Shown: piece after piece, positions 12,001 to 17,654 of the stretch
Position numbering within the stretch: the first letter of the stretch is position 1
Layout of the letters: each line of letters starts with the position of its first letter
Assembly: GCA_020523905.1 (NCBI GenBank)
Contig: JAJAPZ010000016.1
Coordinates: forward strand, 1 to 47,435
Length of the DNA stretch: 47,435 nucleotides
Source: Candidatus Obscuribacterium magneticum
Lineage (GTDB): Bacteria; Elusimicrobiota; Elusimicrobia; F11
Direction: 5' to 3'
The notes under the pieces: generated by a model
The model's input: the letters and a program-made list of their open reading frames with translations, nothing else
What the model was told of the DNA's origin: nothing
Database searches by the model: none
Made by a program: the position numbers and the translations under genes

Positions 12001-15000
12001 GGTACTATCTCGTCGCTACGAAAGTTCAGGAATCGGACTTAATCGTGTCTTAACGAACACTGATTTCTGGAAAGAGGTAAGCCGATTGCCTCCTTATCGA
12101 ATCCTTTCCGCCGCCAGCGCCGTCTGGGAACTGATGAAGCGGTTTTCTATCTCCGAAGAACACATCGGCCAGTTGACCTCTTTTGTTTTAGATTTAAGAA
12201 GAAGGCCGGAAGTGGCCAATCGGGTCGTCTATGATCACTGGACGCCCGCCGTCAATGTTATCCATAAGGAAGCCCGTTTTAAAAAATCGGACCTGGAAGA
12301 GATTCAAGAAAAGGCCGACGTTCAAAATATTCAATCTTTCAAGGGACCGGAGTTTAAACAAAAAGCAATTGACGCGATCATTAAAATCAAAGGCCCCCTC
12401 ACTATCAATTTCTACGGACATGGACTACCCGAAGGGTTTTTTCTTTCCGGGAATATTTTTATCACGCCCGGAGAATTGGCCGAGGTGCTTGCGGCTCGTC
12501 CCCACCTTGAACAGGTCGTACTGATTTTCAATTGCTGCTACTCTTATGATATCGCCGTTAAACTATATGTTGAGCTGAGCCGTCTCAATGTCGCTCAATA
12601 TCCCTTAGTCATAACTTCATCCCATCGGCATAAAGTTAGTTATGGCGGAATGCTGGAGGATGCTATTTCGGCTGTGGGAGAGATAGGAAGTCCATTGCTC
12701 GTTGAAAAAATATATCACATAGAGCATGACAGTCAATTTATGAAATGGCACGACCCCGCATTATTCATTCCTTTGACCGCGGAAGACACCGCTTGGCTTA
12801 ATAGCATCAAGGGGACCGTGCCTTATGAAAGGGATGCGGCGGCGAGGCTCCCTTCAAATATTCCTATTGATGCCATGGGATCGGCGGATGCAGCTCATGT
12901 TAGCGAGGATTTTATTCTGGCCACTTCTATCTCAGTATCGGAGGCCTCCATAGCTAATGACCAGGCCAAAACTGAATGGGGGGAGAACTCCTGGAAGTAT
13001 TGGGTCTATACCATCACAAACCATGTGTGGGAGGGCCTCTTCATGTTCTTGGGTGACGGGGCACGGCTGGTGGTGAATAAATTGGGAATCAGCCGACTTT
13101 ATGGATTCAAGGGGGACATGGTGACCCGAAGTCCTCCGTTTGGGGGCTGGGTCACAAGTCTTAGTGCCCTTACCTCTCTTTCCCTCCTGTTTTTTAATCC
13201 ACCTCTCATGTTTCTATCAACCCCTGTTTTGGCTCACCTCATTTGGTCCGTCGCGGCGGGGTATTCATTCAGCGGCGCGCATGAGGAGTCCGTATTTAGT
13301 GGGAGAGGTCTGTGGCTATGGGTTTTCGGAAGCGTTTTGACGGCGGCCACATTCACGCCGCTCTTTTTTGTAACCCCAACCTTCCCAGGAGTTTCTGTCG
13401 CACTTCTCATTGGCCATGCCATGGGTTTCTTTGTTCACGCGTTCTATAACGGTTTTATTCTGGTCGGCCGGTGGCAGAAGTGGAAAGGGGCATTTTGGCA
13501 AGGCCTTAGGAGCGTCGCTCTTCGGCTCTCCCCGGCGTCGATTTTTAAAAAAGTCGAGGCGGTAGCCACGTCTTTTGAAGTCCAGACGGATGAAAGGGAG
13601 CTGGAGAAGACAATTATGGCCGTCCGGTTGGGGCGGGCCATATCAAATGAAATCCTCGGCCATCCCACGGAGAAAGTCGTCGAATTCATCAATAAGGTGA
13701 CTCGCCGTGCGTTGAAACCCGGGGACTTTGCCGGCTTGGTTAAAATCAATTATTTCGCCGAGGGATACCACAAATTCGTTTTCCAGGTGACTTTTGAGAT
13801 GAAGAGGAAATTGCCTTTTAAGGTTTTGGTCGCCGTAAAAAATGGGAAGGACAAGGATTCCATTTCAAACGAGGAGTTGGCTGATTTGCGGCAATTGTCG
13901 GGCGTTACGGAACACACGCCGCGATTCGGTGATATCTTCCATTATACGGATGAGGCTGGAGATTTTGATTATTACATTGAGGAATTTATCGATGGTCCGA
14001 CGGCTCAGGAACTTAAAAAACAAGGGGAATTAAACCTCCAGAGGAGAAACAAAGTCGTGCACGCGCTCTTGGAAATCTCCGCCTGGCTGGGAAAAATGCC
14101 TAAAGATATCCACGCCAATAATTTCGTTTTAACGTCTCAAAGCAAAAGAACTGCGCAAATGCGACGAGGTGGAAGGATCGCGGATTTGTTTTCGGTGGCC
14201 GTCACGGGGTTGGACCAATTATTGAAACTCGTTTCCTTGAGCAGAGTCGCGCGTCTGACCGACGATAGGGATGAAATGGCGGTCATGGTTGACCTGGGGC
14301 AGAATCGAGTGGACTTGGACCGTTCGCTCCTGCGATTGATCTCTTTTTACGGTTATTTCGGCAATGAAAGGCGCAGTAACCGATTCATTTTCCAAGCTTA
14401 CCTGGATGCTTTCCGACAGGATAAGAAGAATGGAATGGAGATTTTAAAAATGAATCTTGCCTATTTAAAAGATCGGATAACCGCGGATGAGAGAAAGGGA
14501 AAAAGGCCGGGCGCGACCTCCCTGCGAAAAAAAGAAATCCGGGAGGAACGCCTTGAGCCGGCTCTTCAGAAAGAAGATGTCCGCATTGTAATCCAAGAGC
14601 TGGAAAAGTTCATCGCCGACCGCGAGTCGCCAGGATCGGGATCGCTTTTGACCAAGCCGGATGTGGCAGATCAATTAAGCTTTTTACCTGGCAACGTAAC
14701 CTACACCAAGGGCTGGGGGCCGATTGCGGAATCCTTCGGCGTGGGCGCGGTGGCGGGTTCTTTTGTCATCCATTGGGGGACAAATAAGATAGCTCCAAAA
14801 CTAAGTCCCGCGGCGGAATTGATTGGACTTCTGCAAAATGAGTTGCGGCAGGAGAAGGCCTCATCTGAGGTTCTGAGGCGCGTCACACGGGAGTTTATTG
14901 ACGGCGAGCGGTCCCAAGCACTTAAGGTGGGGGAAAAGACAGCGTCTCAGCCCGACGCCTTGTTAATGGAAGGGGGCCGATTGGCGGAGTCCTTAATAGA

Positions 15001-15676
15001 GGAACTGCAGAGACAATTGTCCGAGGGAAGGTTGACGAAAGAAGACGTTGAGCGGATGGCACCGATTCTCGCGGCCCTTTTATCCGTTGCCCTGACGGGA
15101 AATGAACTGAGCCGATTCTTGGTTTCTCTCGATCAGATTCGGAAGGCCGACGATCCTCGAAAACCGGTGTATGAGTATGAATGGCTTCCTGCGGGCAGTG
15201 AGGAAACGATTCAAGAAGCCGCCAGAATAGCGGCGGATCGTTATCGGGCCGAAAGCATTAGTCGATCCGTTGAGGGCCGCCTTATCCTGATTGCTGATCA
15301 AACCAGTGTCAGTGCCGTCGAGAAGGAAATAGCGATTAAAAAAGACACGCGCATTCGCGTGGTGAATGAGTCAAGGCTTAAATCGGTCTGGGATTTGCTG
15401 AAGGAGGACGATGGAGCGAATCGACCCGAGGATTTGGTCACTATGATAACACGAAGAATCAATCGTTTCAGGGTTCGCCCCGGCGCCGCCCTGGAGCGGG
15501 ACTTCTTTAATCTGGCCTCCGTCGATGAATTAAAAGGGATGGATCCCGCCCTGCTGCACAAATTACAGGCGAGTTTCGACGTGATCCTGATCCTGAATGC
15601 CGTTCAGGCCATTCGTCTGGCTCCCGACCAACTCCCCACCTTCGAGAAGCTCCGAAAGATTCTTATCCAAGCGTAA
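1..15676 (+). CDS. Giant multidomain membrane protein, 5'-partial (over 5,200 aa)
   Basis: This is one open frame from the window edge (reading from base 2) to a TAA at 15674-15676. The N-terminus lies outside. Domains in order, numbering residues from base 20: a UbiB/ABC1-type kinase tail (HADPHAGN at 117-124, IDLG at 135-138); multi-helix membrane modules at about 270-390, 630-790, 1210-1365, 2520-2680, 3660-3930 and 4330-4485; a helical-repeat region at about 1420-1860; a caspase-like domain (His2029, Cys2060/2061); a second helical region at about 2690-2980; an unrecognised alpha/beta region at 3000-3350; an HAD-like domain (DLTGTLT from Asp3368); a second caspase-like domain (His4134, NCCYS 4171-4175); and a kinase-like domain (DIHANN near His4698, VDLG near Asp4758). 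The membrane modules resemble CPBP/Rce1 proteases. Absence of stops over 15.6 kb makes coding certain; the function is not known. Giant genes of this kind are known from Omnitrophota. Confidence 0.93.
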   Translation, partial: IRGASRLLSWEDYNNLVDFGRERSNQKRLGWNLIRWFPWRRMADKIFARRIAGLFPKPETPYKFRVAKPYFIANNTLLGEQAVPGVKLSDEDELKRRGTDLNELRAAIAHELFRQIFIDGFYHADPHAGNIFIDGRTIYFIDLGAATSSSRENRRLLQLFLGAIAQRNSDVLKDFFNALAPGRGERLVAEANPILTGDRSVASRALSILQMMEDEGVDLPDEFMAVFRFLGAGGLLFEHPTNVGGELFANGEASSDRGVGGIVGWLRAFVLKIVPSLEPYYDAGAAFFLENSLVFIAEWMLVGWGGWNFWSAHLTVWGAFVVAHLLDWLVDMSRNGWRAPPANFRIASFFAALNILAGLPIGSGQLDFLVYLVLSYLVHLVVNLLFGQWGSDRGLRRFEGFIRRLRAPELIKEALIRIAKYICEAPEKITPEDVDLLFQLIDGGKSSNNTIALTASLAIDDIIRNPETIKLLRGQHLVTVLKYFPRQPYVANGVGVVTPTEAKIARPIFELLLYQMGEKATPPQQNIEFANAALAFYKSLTDDDYAGDFAKAVAKIIAAISEEALERSLKRLLSHWRDSSDPIVRTAIPREIGQLNTRLRSHGYRIDFNGRDLTIGKEEGRQDETGAKGLRPGAAAVWHWMGEWLMAAFPEPWRSGLRPFVKVAVAVFVEGSLSLIIGARTGYSIGGAAAVLFILFAVHLIFGFFEWNTARGDWRPRWFPWWHRGLKGMGQTMGPILIAWMSLACFAPSLFPSEFQNLLGLFPGRWQPVLQGAAFLAYVPHLIINVWITFSEWMMTSTSMKYTDQKNRVYEIRPFLETRRAKNIAGFVERYYAHTRRLQAPKTYLGVHLLEGFDYGDVDERFQELFIHFWRGLYEANVGLEHDSLADLLGRFNEPLMKMGLYVELVQRTEKGETFRHLRFSKIDMVRKVTKSEKMAVVLHTSFLGSGTPTGKVFAFAEPEEGIAVINRTEAHQRVIGWFPEVGYGRQRLSQGRENIARQLLLQDVAESKIADPSVVEAFLNDGRPASLDKRGSVGSLLKALFSAGSIRGALRIIKEALDSRRFRRLVDVLSEALTEVEEIHELSHAFHDYQSRPAETIRTEHRARLNDLRQARLIRWLIASTLHYVAQKLEEGKPRERIYGYRAMSLLAQQLLGTGNVQEPRVRERLLEALLENSGRRLRSLINQIYQTEFEDLPVERADVAKGHVLMAPDFPLPKVAWEGGLAYGGIMVWMRDWLFPSLSLREYGSRKAWWVENLFAWGVGAVVGAVAFVLTGDLFNSLQIVNITAWTSFVGGHVYDLLRSKGQRPPPANLLFATLIAVINITLPSLAMVVLPSSLFALAGPALPVILFTVAGSFVTHWGTNKLAPIPGKNKFVLSPSRRRFLRAAATSGFGMIFLFPWVAATGQIVSSKEKKQNGSSDFSKYEDALRHLKEISGMPEAGMRLAQWEKDLHQALMDVKREYEKINPTRALLEKTFDVFYDAYVNAWENNGIRSLAHKKVVNALATFGPALIDVAERKGVDSDEFKRRLFSFSLVELNCKEEGAKGSAIQAFKRLAGHENVRVRKDVVKHFIRGAPAEAMKVFCYTTGRGLSDSEDDVRNEISYCISRFVGVYRELEPFADLIMDTPGIGIRHPDSRTRFWTWEVIAELARRNELKANQKNKVFVFARKTTAVGLNDPDERVQGMAFMVLFELDRGEVAKQIFEHGLGLIHQNVYIRQSAAQIVADVGLKGAPDSALSYIFGKGVGFNDPDQGVRLSIVKAFGSASGRIELRCIEELTRQGAGIYDRDQQLADYSVEVLSALLQEHPEKITPAILKHMCHFGMQYNLKNLIEKIQGTEVVRKLISDALTGLSSQKDLIPPKDVNLVLFATTLKSYSAAEKSEFILRLYLYAQRARRKELLVFRSLAVMSAIVLLSDGEKADLDRRYPDIRKSLAPLFSSAKLPYDSLYGGKKKNHLTIRAYAPLEPESLIGVFKKKLGLQTIDIKEIEPEKYMLQGTCNDKSVTVHVDTSGDPKDYKKRFLEKLDETDIIIYWGHAGMGASLAFGLDNAPETDLLMLGTKLIICMCCSSAQNYAGEIAKRLPGSHGVFSTMPSHNPSDAWALEAIIDGITKEKDWATIEKGVKQSVARDPNPVDYLFPHDIDRRLKYVNFNPLSDGQGGGDIIYLPTTDTVLLQDQDSFELIPGRVEVDRIVSNKVREVVQKVAYFFNWNDVLKGPGIQIEPGEFELPTGDETNVAFVKDMPGENGARKFRANINASYRHSSKAVLVMMILYELNNHISRERNKNGQLTPYDTLRGLQMVAEFAKTHNKEALYEPFLAKVAKVGLDPNTVPLSLLLQTLNTHSLDDRREALQMLLRNLGIPKKHEKQDLKAQGLLSEVAFQHWNEIFDGLVFNTGIGDAMGSFQPSSSADSAFRDGIEYAMAEGASQSSRLLSYFPSSEAYTKRWAWIESLSVGAVAGSFATHWGTNKLASKLNPAAELIGLLQNELRQEKASAEVMTIASPLAGDAAVGAGGLSLLQAPPATWPLTIKFTYFLAWLFPGTFGSDLLSREARREEMKRIASLKVAPWFEPALTLGVFFTFLSLYSAGLIVGWRRVVMILLVGFTSNIISTFLHIGSDSFDTNSDSDMFRRLGKIFAVGLVFHTPLILSQIAAPFLGFTPNLILLVISAAWVCWAFFTHRAYNRAVILAEGPVWLVKWARRQSLPGVTLKAIRHVAGGRRAEFEELFRLTWELQQGEIEHRFWTTDTLGRIIPALARTLGGRAWIMKNSLSLAIGMVKKGIEPFMALESIGEFVQVPNAQEWIIEEAFSLANAILDKGSLLQLDREVWRDFTALVRAGEGHEWLVKEGLSLFRTLIEKDLYEGQIASLFDRLGPHKDLLGKILKDLRSLEDVILVGAINAVAGLSTILVSNPSAWEQLILPVLRTRGTQAIGIFTALSEMQPFLASLGDLNGFLGRLERVIPETRGRFDADNPWHRAANYYDLSLQGMIRGASRLLSWEDYNNLVDRSLESSGPDIPIEHHVQLKALAYEGYQLAKFIERLESVAVPQGREVVVVANKSYGRVALDPIRLWLERKGIRVIETKIGSTDAHANPFVIDFDEAPLFTDEELKYFAKQQPYVVVVDGSYSLDAVKMANLNRQEPRFPDAYQGYRNWFLALNEGIRRQEAAQDPDQFQVDGNHLSQLMAQDKPRVIAEKARALSVHSQDLYRMRFWTPAFGGKPGKLGFSQSRQMRSTVPTYFDFGKDSSGATVIMVQSAIESPDHPLADLRYPTIPPRIQEWMRSIEFASSSMENDKPTDSEKRARQNNIPAFFDDRNHFAEFNYAFDPLYGVVPNRLYAQVSQHYFEDLGEFLGEKRFTKSPVVSRHIHSLDAYVFDLTGTLTSLRDPIPDDVKMKLEGLLRWGKKVAVVTDDTTDQNVEGRLINRIDPSLRKNLSVYLNGGNTLWAFSEEGERQVVFDRRLQEGAVEALEQLVKTTLPSLVGSSFKLIATPYGVQIDLKGVPRPKGGRASIIESLEKNARRPLKIYKLGKNHILLALRHKSDAVQDFLDSNNLNSSRLLISGNEAGSRENDREMFIAFPQAVKVNVGGISRSLLRESGQMTYQMIDGGIRPLFAAIDDEGNLMVDRLEAHSYQPPRRKHEAEQIGIPYRPLNDIPSSQMGSQMMGTLSLFALSPTYTKHWAWVESVGVGAAAGALLAAALAVSWWAGVDLASFRNASSPLFYSLAFVVLAALIFLIENHIWLPAHEWIDRMIETRTGKKIIRNWAEMRKGAGLLNGAGLIAALASMPFTLSLDPMSAVLTLLGVYTLTHAAGHHIWNNRVRPEAALSLDPSIHTKTAAMKVLRAFNRFPEVSRVSKGPFSSVDGDGNSFKGMRKRLIGFYLELLLGMPYLFLVLLGSYLLLRTQLIFIPLYLIFIIPLSPFLILFLLIPWRVFGHRVFKEAVLGSRISWRPNSSGWFSASYALSGLIWKDQVVSSSEVHITFLRNLVDRAKAAGIPIPDLFEVLSRRYESSGIGLNRVLTNTDFWKEVSRLPPYRILSAASAVWELMKRFSISEEHIGQLTSFVLDLRRRPEVANRVVYDHWTPAVNVIHKEARFKKSDLEEIQEKADVQNIQSFKGPEFKQKAIDAIIKIKGPLTINFYGHGLPEGFFLSGNIFITPGELAEVLAARPHLEQVVLIFNCCYSYDIAVKLYVELSRLNVAQYPLVITSSHRHKVSYGGMLEDAISAVGEIGSPLLVEKIYHIEHDSQFMKWHDPALFIPLTAEDTAWLNSIKGTVPYERDAAARLPSNIPIDAMGSADAAHVSEDFILATSISVSEASIANDQAKTEWGENSWKYWVYTITNHVWEGLFMFLGDGARLVVNKLGISRLYGFKGDMVTRSPPFGGWVTSLSALTSLSLLFFNPPLMFLSTPVLAHLIWSVAAGYSFSGAHEESVFSGRGLWLWVFGSVLTAATFTPLFFVTPTFPGVSVALLIGHAMGFFVHAFYNGFILVGRWQKWKGAFWQGLRSVALRLSPASIFKKVEAVATSFEVQTDERELEKTIMAVRLGRAISNEILGHPTEKVVEFINKVTRRALKPGDFAGLVKINYFAEGYHKFVFQVTFEMKRKLPFKVLVAVKNGKDKDSISNEELADLRQLSGVTEHTPRFGDIFHYTDEAGDFDYYIEEFIDGPTAQELKKQGELNLQRRNKVVHALLEISAWLGKMPKDIHANNFVLTSQSKRTAQMRRGGRIADLFSVAVTGLDQLLKLVSLSRVARLTDDRDEMAVMVDLGQNRVDLDRSLLRLISFYGYFGNERRSNRFIFQAYLDAFRQDKKNGMEILKMNLAYLKDRITADERKGKRPGATSLRKKEIREERLEPALQKEDVRIVIQELEKFIADRESPGSGSLLTKPDVADQLSFLPGNVTYTKGWGPIAESFGVGAVAGSFVIHWGTNKIAPKLSPAAELIGLLQNELRQEKASSEVLRRVTREFIDGERSQALKVGEKTASQPDALLMEGGRLAESLIEELQRQLSEGRLTKEDVERMAPILAALLSVALTGNELSRFLVSLDQIRKADDPRKPVYEYEWLPAGSEETIQEAARIAADRYRAESISRSVEGRLILIADQTSVSAVEKEIAIKKDTRIRVVNESRLKSVWDLLKEDDGANRPEDLVTMITRRINRFRVRPGAALERDFFNLASVDELKGMDPALLHKLQASFDVILILNAVQAIRLAPDQLPTFEKLRKILIQA
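869..1150 (+). other. CPBP/Rce1-like membrane module 1 in giant protein
   Basis: The segment has several hydrophobic helices. It carries Glu284 (LEN), FVVAH ending at His318, and HLVVN with His373 and Asn377. The order E, FxxxH, HxxxN and the spacings of 34, 55 and 4 residues match those I recall for CPBP (CAAX protease) family members. The second Glu and the Arg of the usual EExxxR motif are absent, so it may be degenerate or inactive. Confidence 0.5.
2009..2356 (+). other. CPBP/Rce1-like membrane module 2 in giant protein
   Basis: This hydrophobic block has Glu664 (VEG), a His at 693 (LFAVH) and HLIIN with His775 and Asn779. The interval between the two histidines is longer (82 residues) than in module 1. 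The same order of residues suggests a diverged copy of the same module. Confidence 0.4.
3761..4108 (+). other. CPBP/Rce1-like membrane module 3 in giant protein
   Basis: Glu1248 (VEN), FVGGH ending at His1289 and HWGTN with His1353 and Asn1357 keep the E...FxxxH...HxxxN order. The PPPAN turn after FVGGH parallels the PPAN turn after FVVAH in module 1, supporting common origin. The final VAGSFVTHWGTNK segment is shared almost unchanged with the short modules at 7.3 kb and 14.7 kb. Confidence 0.5.
7319..7490 (+). repeat. Collapsed membrane module, copy A
   Basis: The segment reads YTKRWAWIES then VGAVAGSF and HWGTNK, ending ELIGLLQNELRQEKAS. It looks like the start and end of a full membrane module joined with the central helices missing: Glu2443 is only 14 residues from His2457. 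It is closely similar at the nucleotide level to 14701-14873, with long identical tracts. Confidence 0.8.
7706..8047 (+). other. Membrane module 4 in giant protein
   Basis: Glu2563 (WFEP) begins a block of hydrophobic helices that ends in FFTHRAYN, with His2672 and Asn2676. The HxxxN end fits the other membrane modules. The middle His is less clear (TFLH), so assignment to the same family is tentative. Confidence 0.35.
8962..9016 (+). repeat. 55-base direct repeat, copy 2
   Basis: This is the internal copy of the first 55 bases of the window. It sits at the end of the helical-repeat stretch preceding the unrecognised alpha/beta region of the giant protein. It shows that the module ending in LLSWEDYNNLVD occurs at least twice in the full gene. 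Confidence 0.9.
11021..11446 (+). other. Membrane module 5 in giant protein
   Basis: This block opens with YTKHWAWVES, the same signature as the two collapsed modules, but has the central hydrophobic helices. It contains Glu3676, LIENH in the middle and HHIWN at 3805-3809. It is therefore the full-length relative that shows what the collapsed copies have lost. Confidence 0.45.
13031..13450 (+). other. Membrane module 6 in giant protein
   Basis: Glu4338 (WEG), a central TPVLAH and a terminal HAFYN (His4473, Asn4477) lie in a series of hydrophobic helices. It precedes the C-terminal kinase-like domain, just as module 1 follows the N-terminal kinase tail. Confidence 0.35.
14701..14873 (+). repeat. 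Collapsed membrane module, copy B
   Basis: This is the second short copy: YTKGWGPIAES, VGAVAGSF, HWGTNK and ELIGLLQNELRQEKAS. Glu4904 and His4918 are 14 residues apart, exactly as in copy A at 7319-7490. The nucleotide identity between the copies is high enough to suggest recent duplication or gene conversion. Confidence 0.8.
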
Positions 15677-15702
15677 TTTTAAACAAGAATGGACACTCTG
15701 AA

Positions 15703-15802
15703 TTGTCATTGCGAACGTAGTGAAGCAATCTGTCGTTCAGAGGAATGTGCGCTGCAACCCTTTTCTGAAAGACGGATTGCTTCGCTTCGCTCGCAATGAC
15801 AA
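15703..15802. repeat. REP/MITE-like inverted repeat
   Basis: The 32-base arms 15703-15734 and 15771-15802 are inverted copies with four mismatches. The arm sequence, with TGTCATTGCGA and GAAGCAATC, resembles a dispersed palindrome common in many bacterial genomes. It sits between the convergent giant gene and pckG and may act as a transcription boundary. No transposase is encoded. Confidence 0.75.
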
Positions 15803-15815
15803 ATAGCTCAATGTC

Positions 15816-17642
15816 CTAAGCAGGTTGGAGGGCGGCCTTTTTATCAGGGGCGGAAGTCGAAAGGCCGAGGTGCTTTTTGAGAACGGTTTGTTCCTGCCAG
15901 ATCTCGGGGGGCAGGGCCCCGTTGAATTTGGAGAAAAATTGCGTCTGATCGTCGATTTCCGCCTTCCATTCATCGACGTTGATGCCGAAAAGCTTGTCCC
16001 AGGTTTCATCGGAGATGTCTAGACCTTTAAGGTTAATGTCCTTTTTGTGGGGGATGAGGCCGATGGGGGTTTCTTTCGGCTCGACGCGTGACCGGCAGCG
16101 GTCGATGATCCACAAGAGAACGCGCATGTTTTCGCCGTACCCTGGCCAGAGATAAGAGCCGTTTTCGTCTTGGCGGAACCAATTGACGTGAAAGATTTTC
16201 GGGGGGGCGGCCATTTTCTTTCCCATATCCAGCCAATGTTGAAAATAACGGCCCATGTTATAACCGCAGAAAGGGATCATGGCCATGGGGTCGCGGCGAA
16301 CCTCGCCCAGCTTGCCGAATTGCGCGGCGGTCCTTTCGGAGGCCATGGCGGCGCCAAGAAACACCCCTTGTTGCCAGTTGCGAGCTTCGTAGACAAGGGG
16401 TTGGAGATGCGCCCGGCGGCCGCCGAAAATGAGGGCGGAAATCTTAACCCCCTTGGGGTCGAAGTACTTTTTGGAAAGGGAGGGGCATTGTTTGATGGGA
16501 GCCGTAAAGCGGCTGTTGGGATGCGCGCCTTGAACCGCTTTACCGTTGGCGTCTTTTAAACCGGGGTGCCAGGGTTGGCCGCGCCAGTCGAGCCCTTCGG
16601 ATGGGGGGGCTCCGTCCATTCCTTCCCACCAGATGTCGTTGTCTTTTGTAAAGACGACGTTCGTAAAGATGGAATTTTCCCGAACCGTGGCCAGCGCATT
16701 TGGATTGGTTTTGGAATTGGTGCCGGTCGCAACCCCAAACATGCCGGTCTCGGGATTGATGGCCCGGAGCGCCCGCTCTTCATCCAGTCTCATCCACGCG
16801 ATGTCGTCTCCGATGGTCCAGACCTTGTAGCCTCTCTTTTTGAACTCTTCCGGGGGAACGAGCATGGCCAGGTTCGTTTTTCCGCAGGCGCTGGGAAAGG
16901 CGGCGGCGACATAAGTGGTTTGGCCTTCAGGGTCTTCGATGCCCATGATCAGCATGTGTTCCGCCATCCAGCCCTCTTTTTGACCCAGGGAGCTGGCGAT
17001 TCTTAAAGAAAGGCATTTCTTGCCAAGGAGGGCGTTCCCGCCGTAGCCGGAACCCACGCTCCAAATGGTGTTGTCTTGGGGGAAATGAAGGATGAGGCGG
17101 CGGTTTTCATCCAGATCCGCCTTCGAGTGCAGGCATTTTGTGAATTCGCCCTTGGACCCCAGCTTTTTGTAAATATCGGCGCCCATATACGTCATGATCC
17201 ACATGTTGAGAACGACGTAAATGCTGTCGGTGAGCTGCACGCCGATTTTGGAGAAGGAGGAATCCGGACGGCCCATGGAAAAGGGGATCACATACATCGT
17301 TCGGCCCTTCATGGAGCCATGGTAAATCTCCCGCGTCCGTTGATAGGCTTCCTGAGGCGCCATCCAGTTGTTGGTGGGGCCGGCTTCTTCCTTTGTCGGG
17401 GTACAAATGTAGGTCAGATGTTCCGTCCGGGCGACGTCGTTTTGCGCCGTGCGATGAAAGAAGCAATTGGGCCATTTCTCGGGATTGAGCGGAACGATCT
17501 CGCCGGTCGCCGAGGCTTCCTTTTCAAGCCTCCTCTTTTCCGCCAAAGATCCGTCCAACCAGACAATCTTATCCGGTTGGCAGAGTTGGGCCATTTCCTG
17601 AACCCAGGCGCGAAGCTTTTTATGTTTTACGGTTATACTCAA
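15816..17642 (-). CDS. pckG: Phosphoenolpyruvate carboxykinase (GTP)
   Basis: The 608-residue protein is a full-length GTP-dependent PEPCK (EC 4.1.1.32), which interconverts oxaloacetate and phosphoenolpyruvate with GTP/GDP in gluconeogenesis or anaplerosis. Visible family marks are the P-loop with reactive cysteine FPSACGKTN near residue 250, the FGVATGTNSKTNPNA segment, DNDIWWEGMDG, and the C-terminal ENMRVLLWIIDRC. The start chosen is TTG at 17642-17640, preceded by GGGGAG at a good distance; no ATG lies nearby in frame. A 42-base perfect palindrome lies just upstream in its leader. It converges with the giant gene. Identity is certain; direction in vivo cannot be told. Confidence 0.97.
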   Translation of the reverse strand: MSITVKHKKLRAWVQEMAQLCQPDKIVWLDGSLAEKRRLEKEASATGEIVPLNPEKWPNCFFHRTAQNDVARTEHLTYICTPTKEEAGPTNNWMAPQEAYQRTREIYHGSMKGRTMYVIPFSMGRPDSSFSKIGVQLTDSIYVVLNMWIMTYMGADIYKKLGSKGEFTKCLHSKADLDENRRLILHFPQDNTIWSVGSGYGGNALLGKKCLSLRIASSLGQKEGWMAEHMLIMGIEDPEGQTTYVAAAFPSACGKTNLAMLVPPEEFKKRGYKVWTIGDDIAWMRLDEERALRAINPETGMFGVATGTNSKTNPNALATVRENSIFTNVVFTKDNDIWWEGMDGAPPSEGLDWRGQPWHPGLKDANGKAVQGAHPNSRFTAPIKQCPSLSKKYFDPKGVKISALIFGGRRAHLQPLVYEARNWQQGVFLGAAMASERTAAQFGKLGEVRRDPMAMIPFCGYNMGRYFQHWLDMGKKMAAPPKIFHVNWFRQDENGSYLWPGYGENMRVLLWIIDRCRSRVEPKETPIGLIPHKKDINLKGLDISDETWDKLFGINVDEWKAEIDDQTQFFSKFNGALPPEIWQEQTVLKKHLGLSTSAPDKKAALQPA

Positions 17643-17654
17643 GGAACTCCCCTA

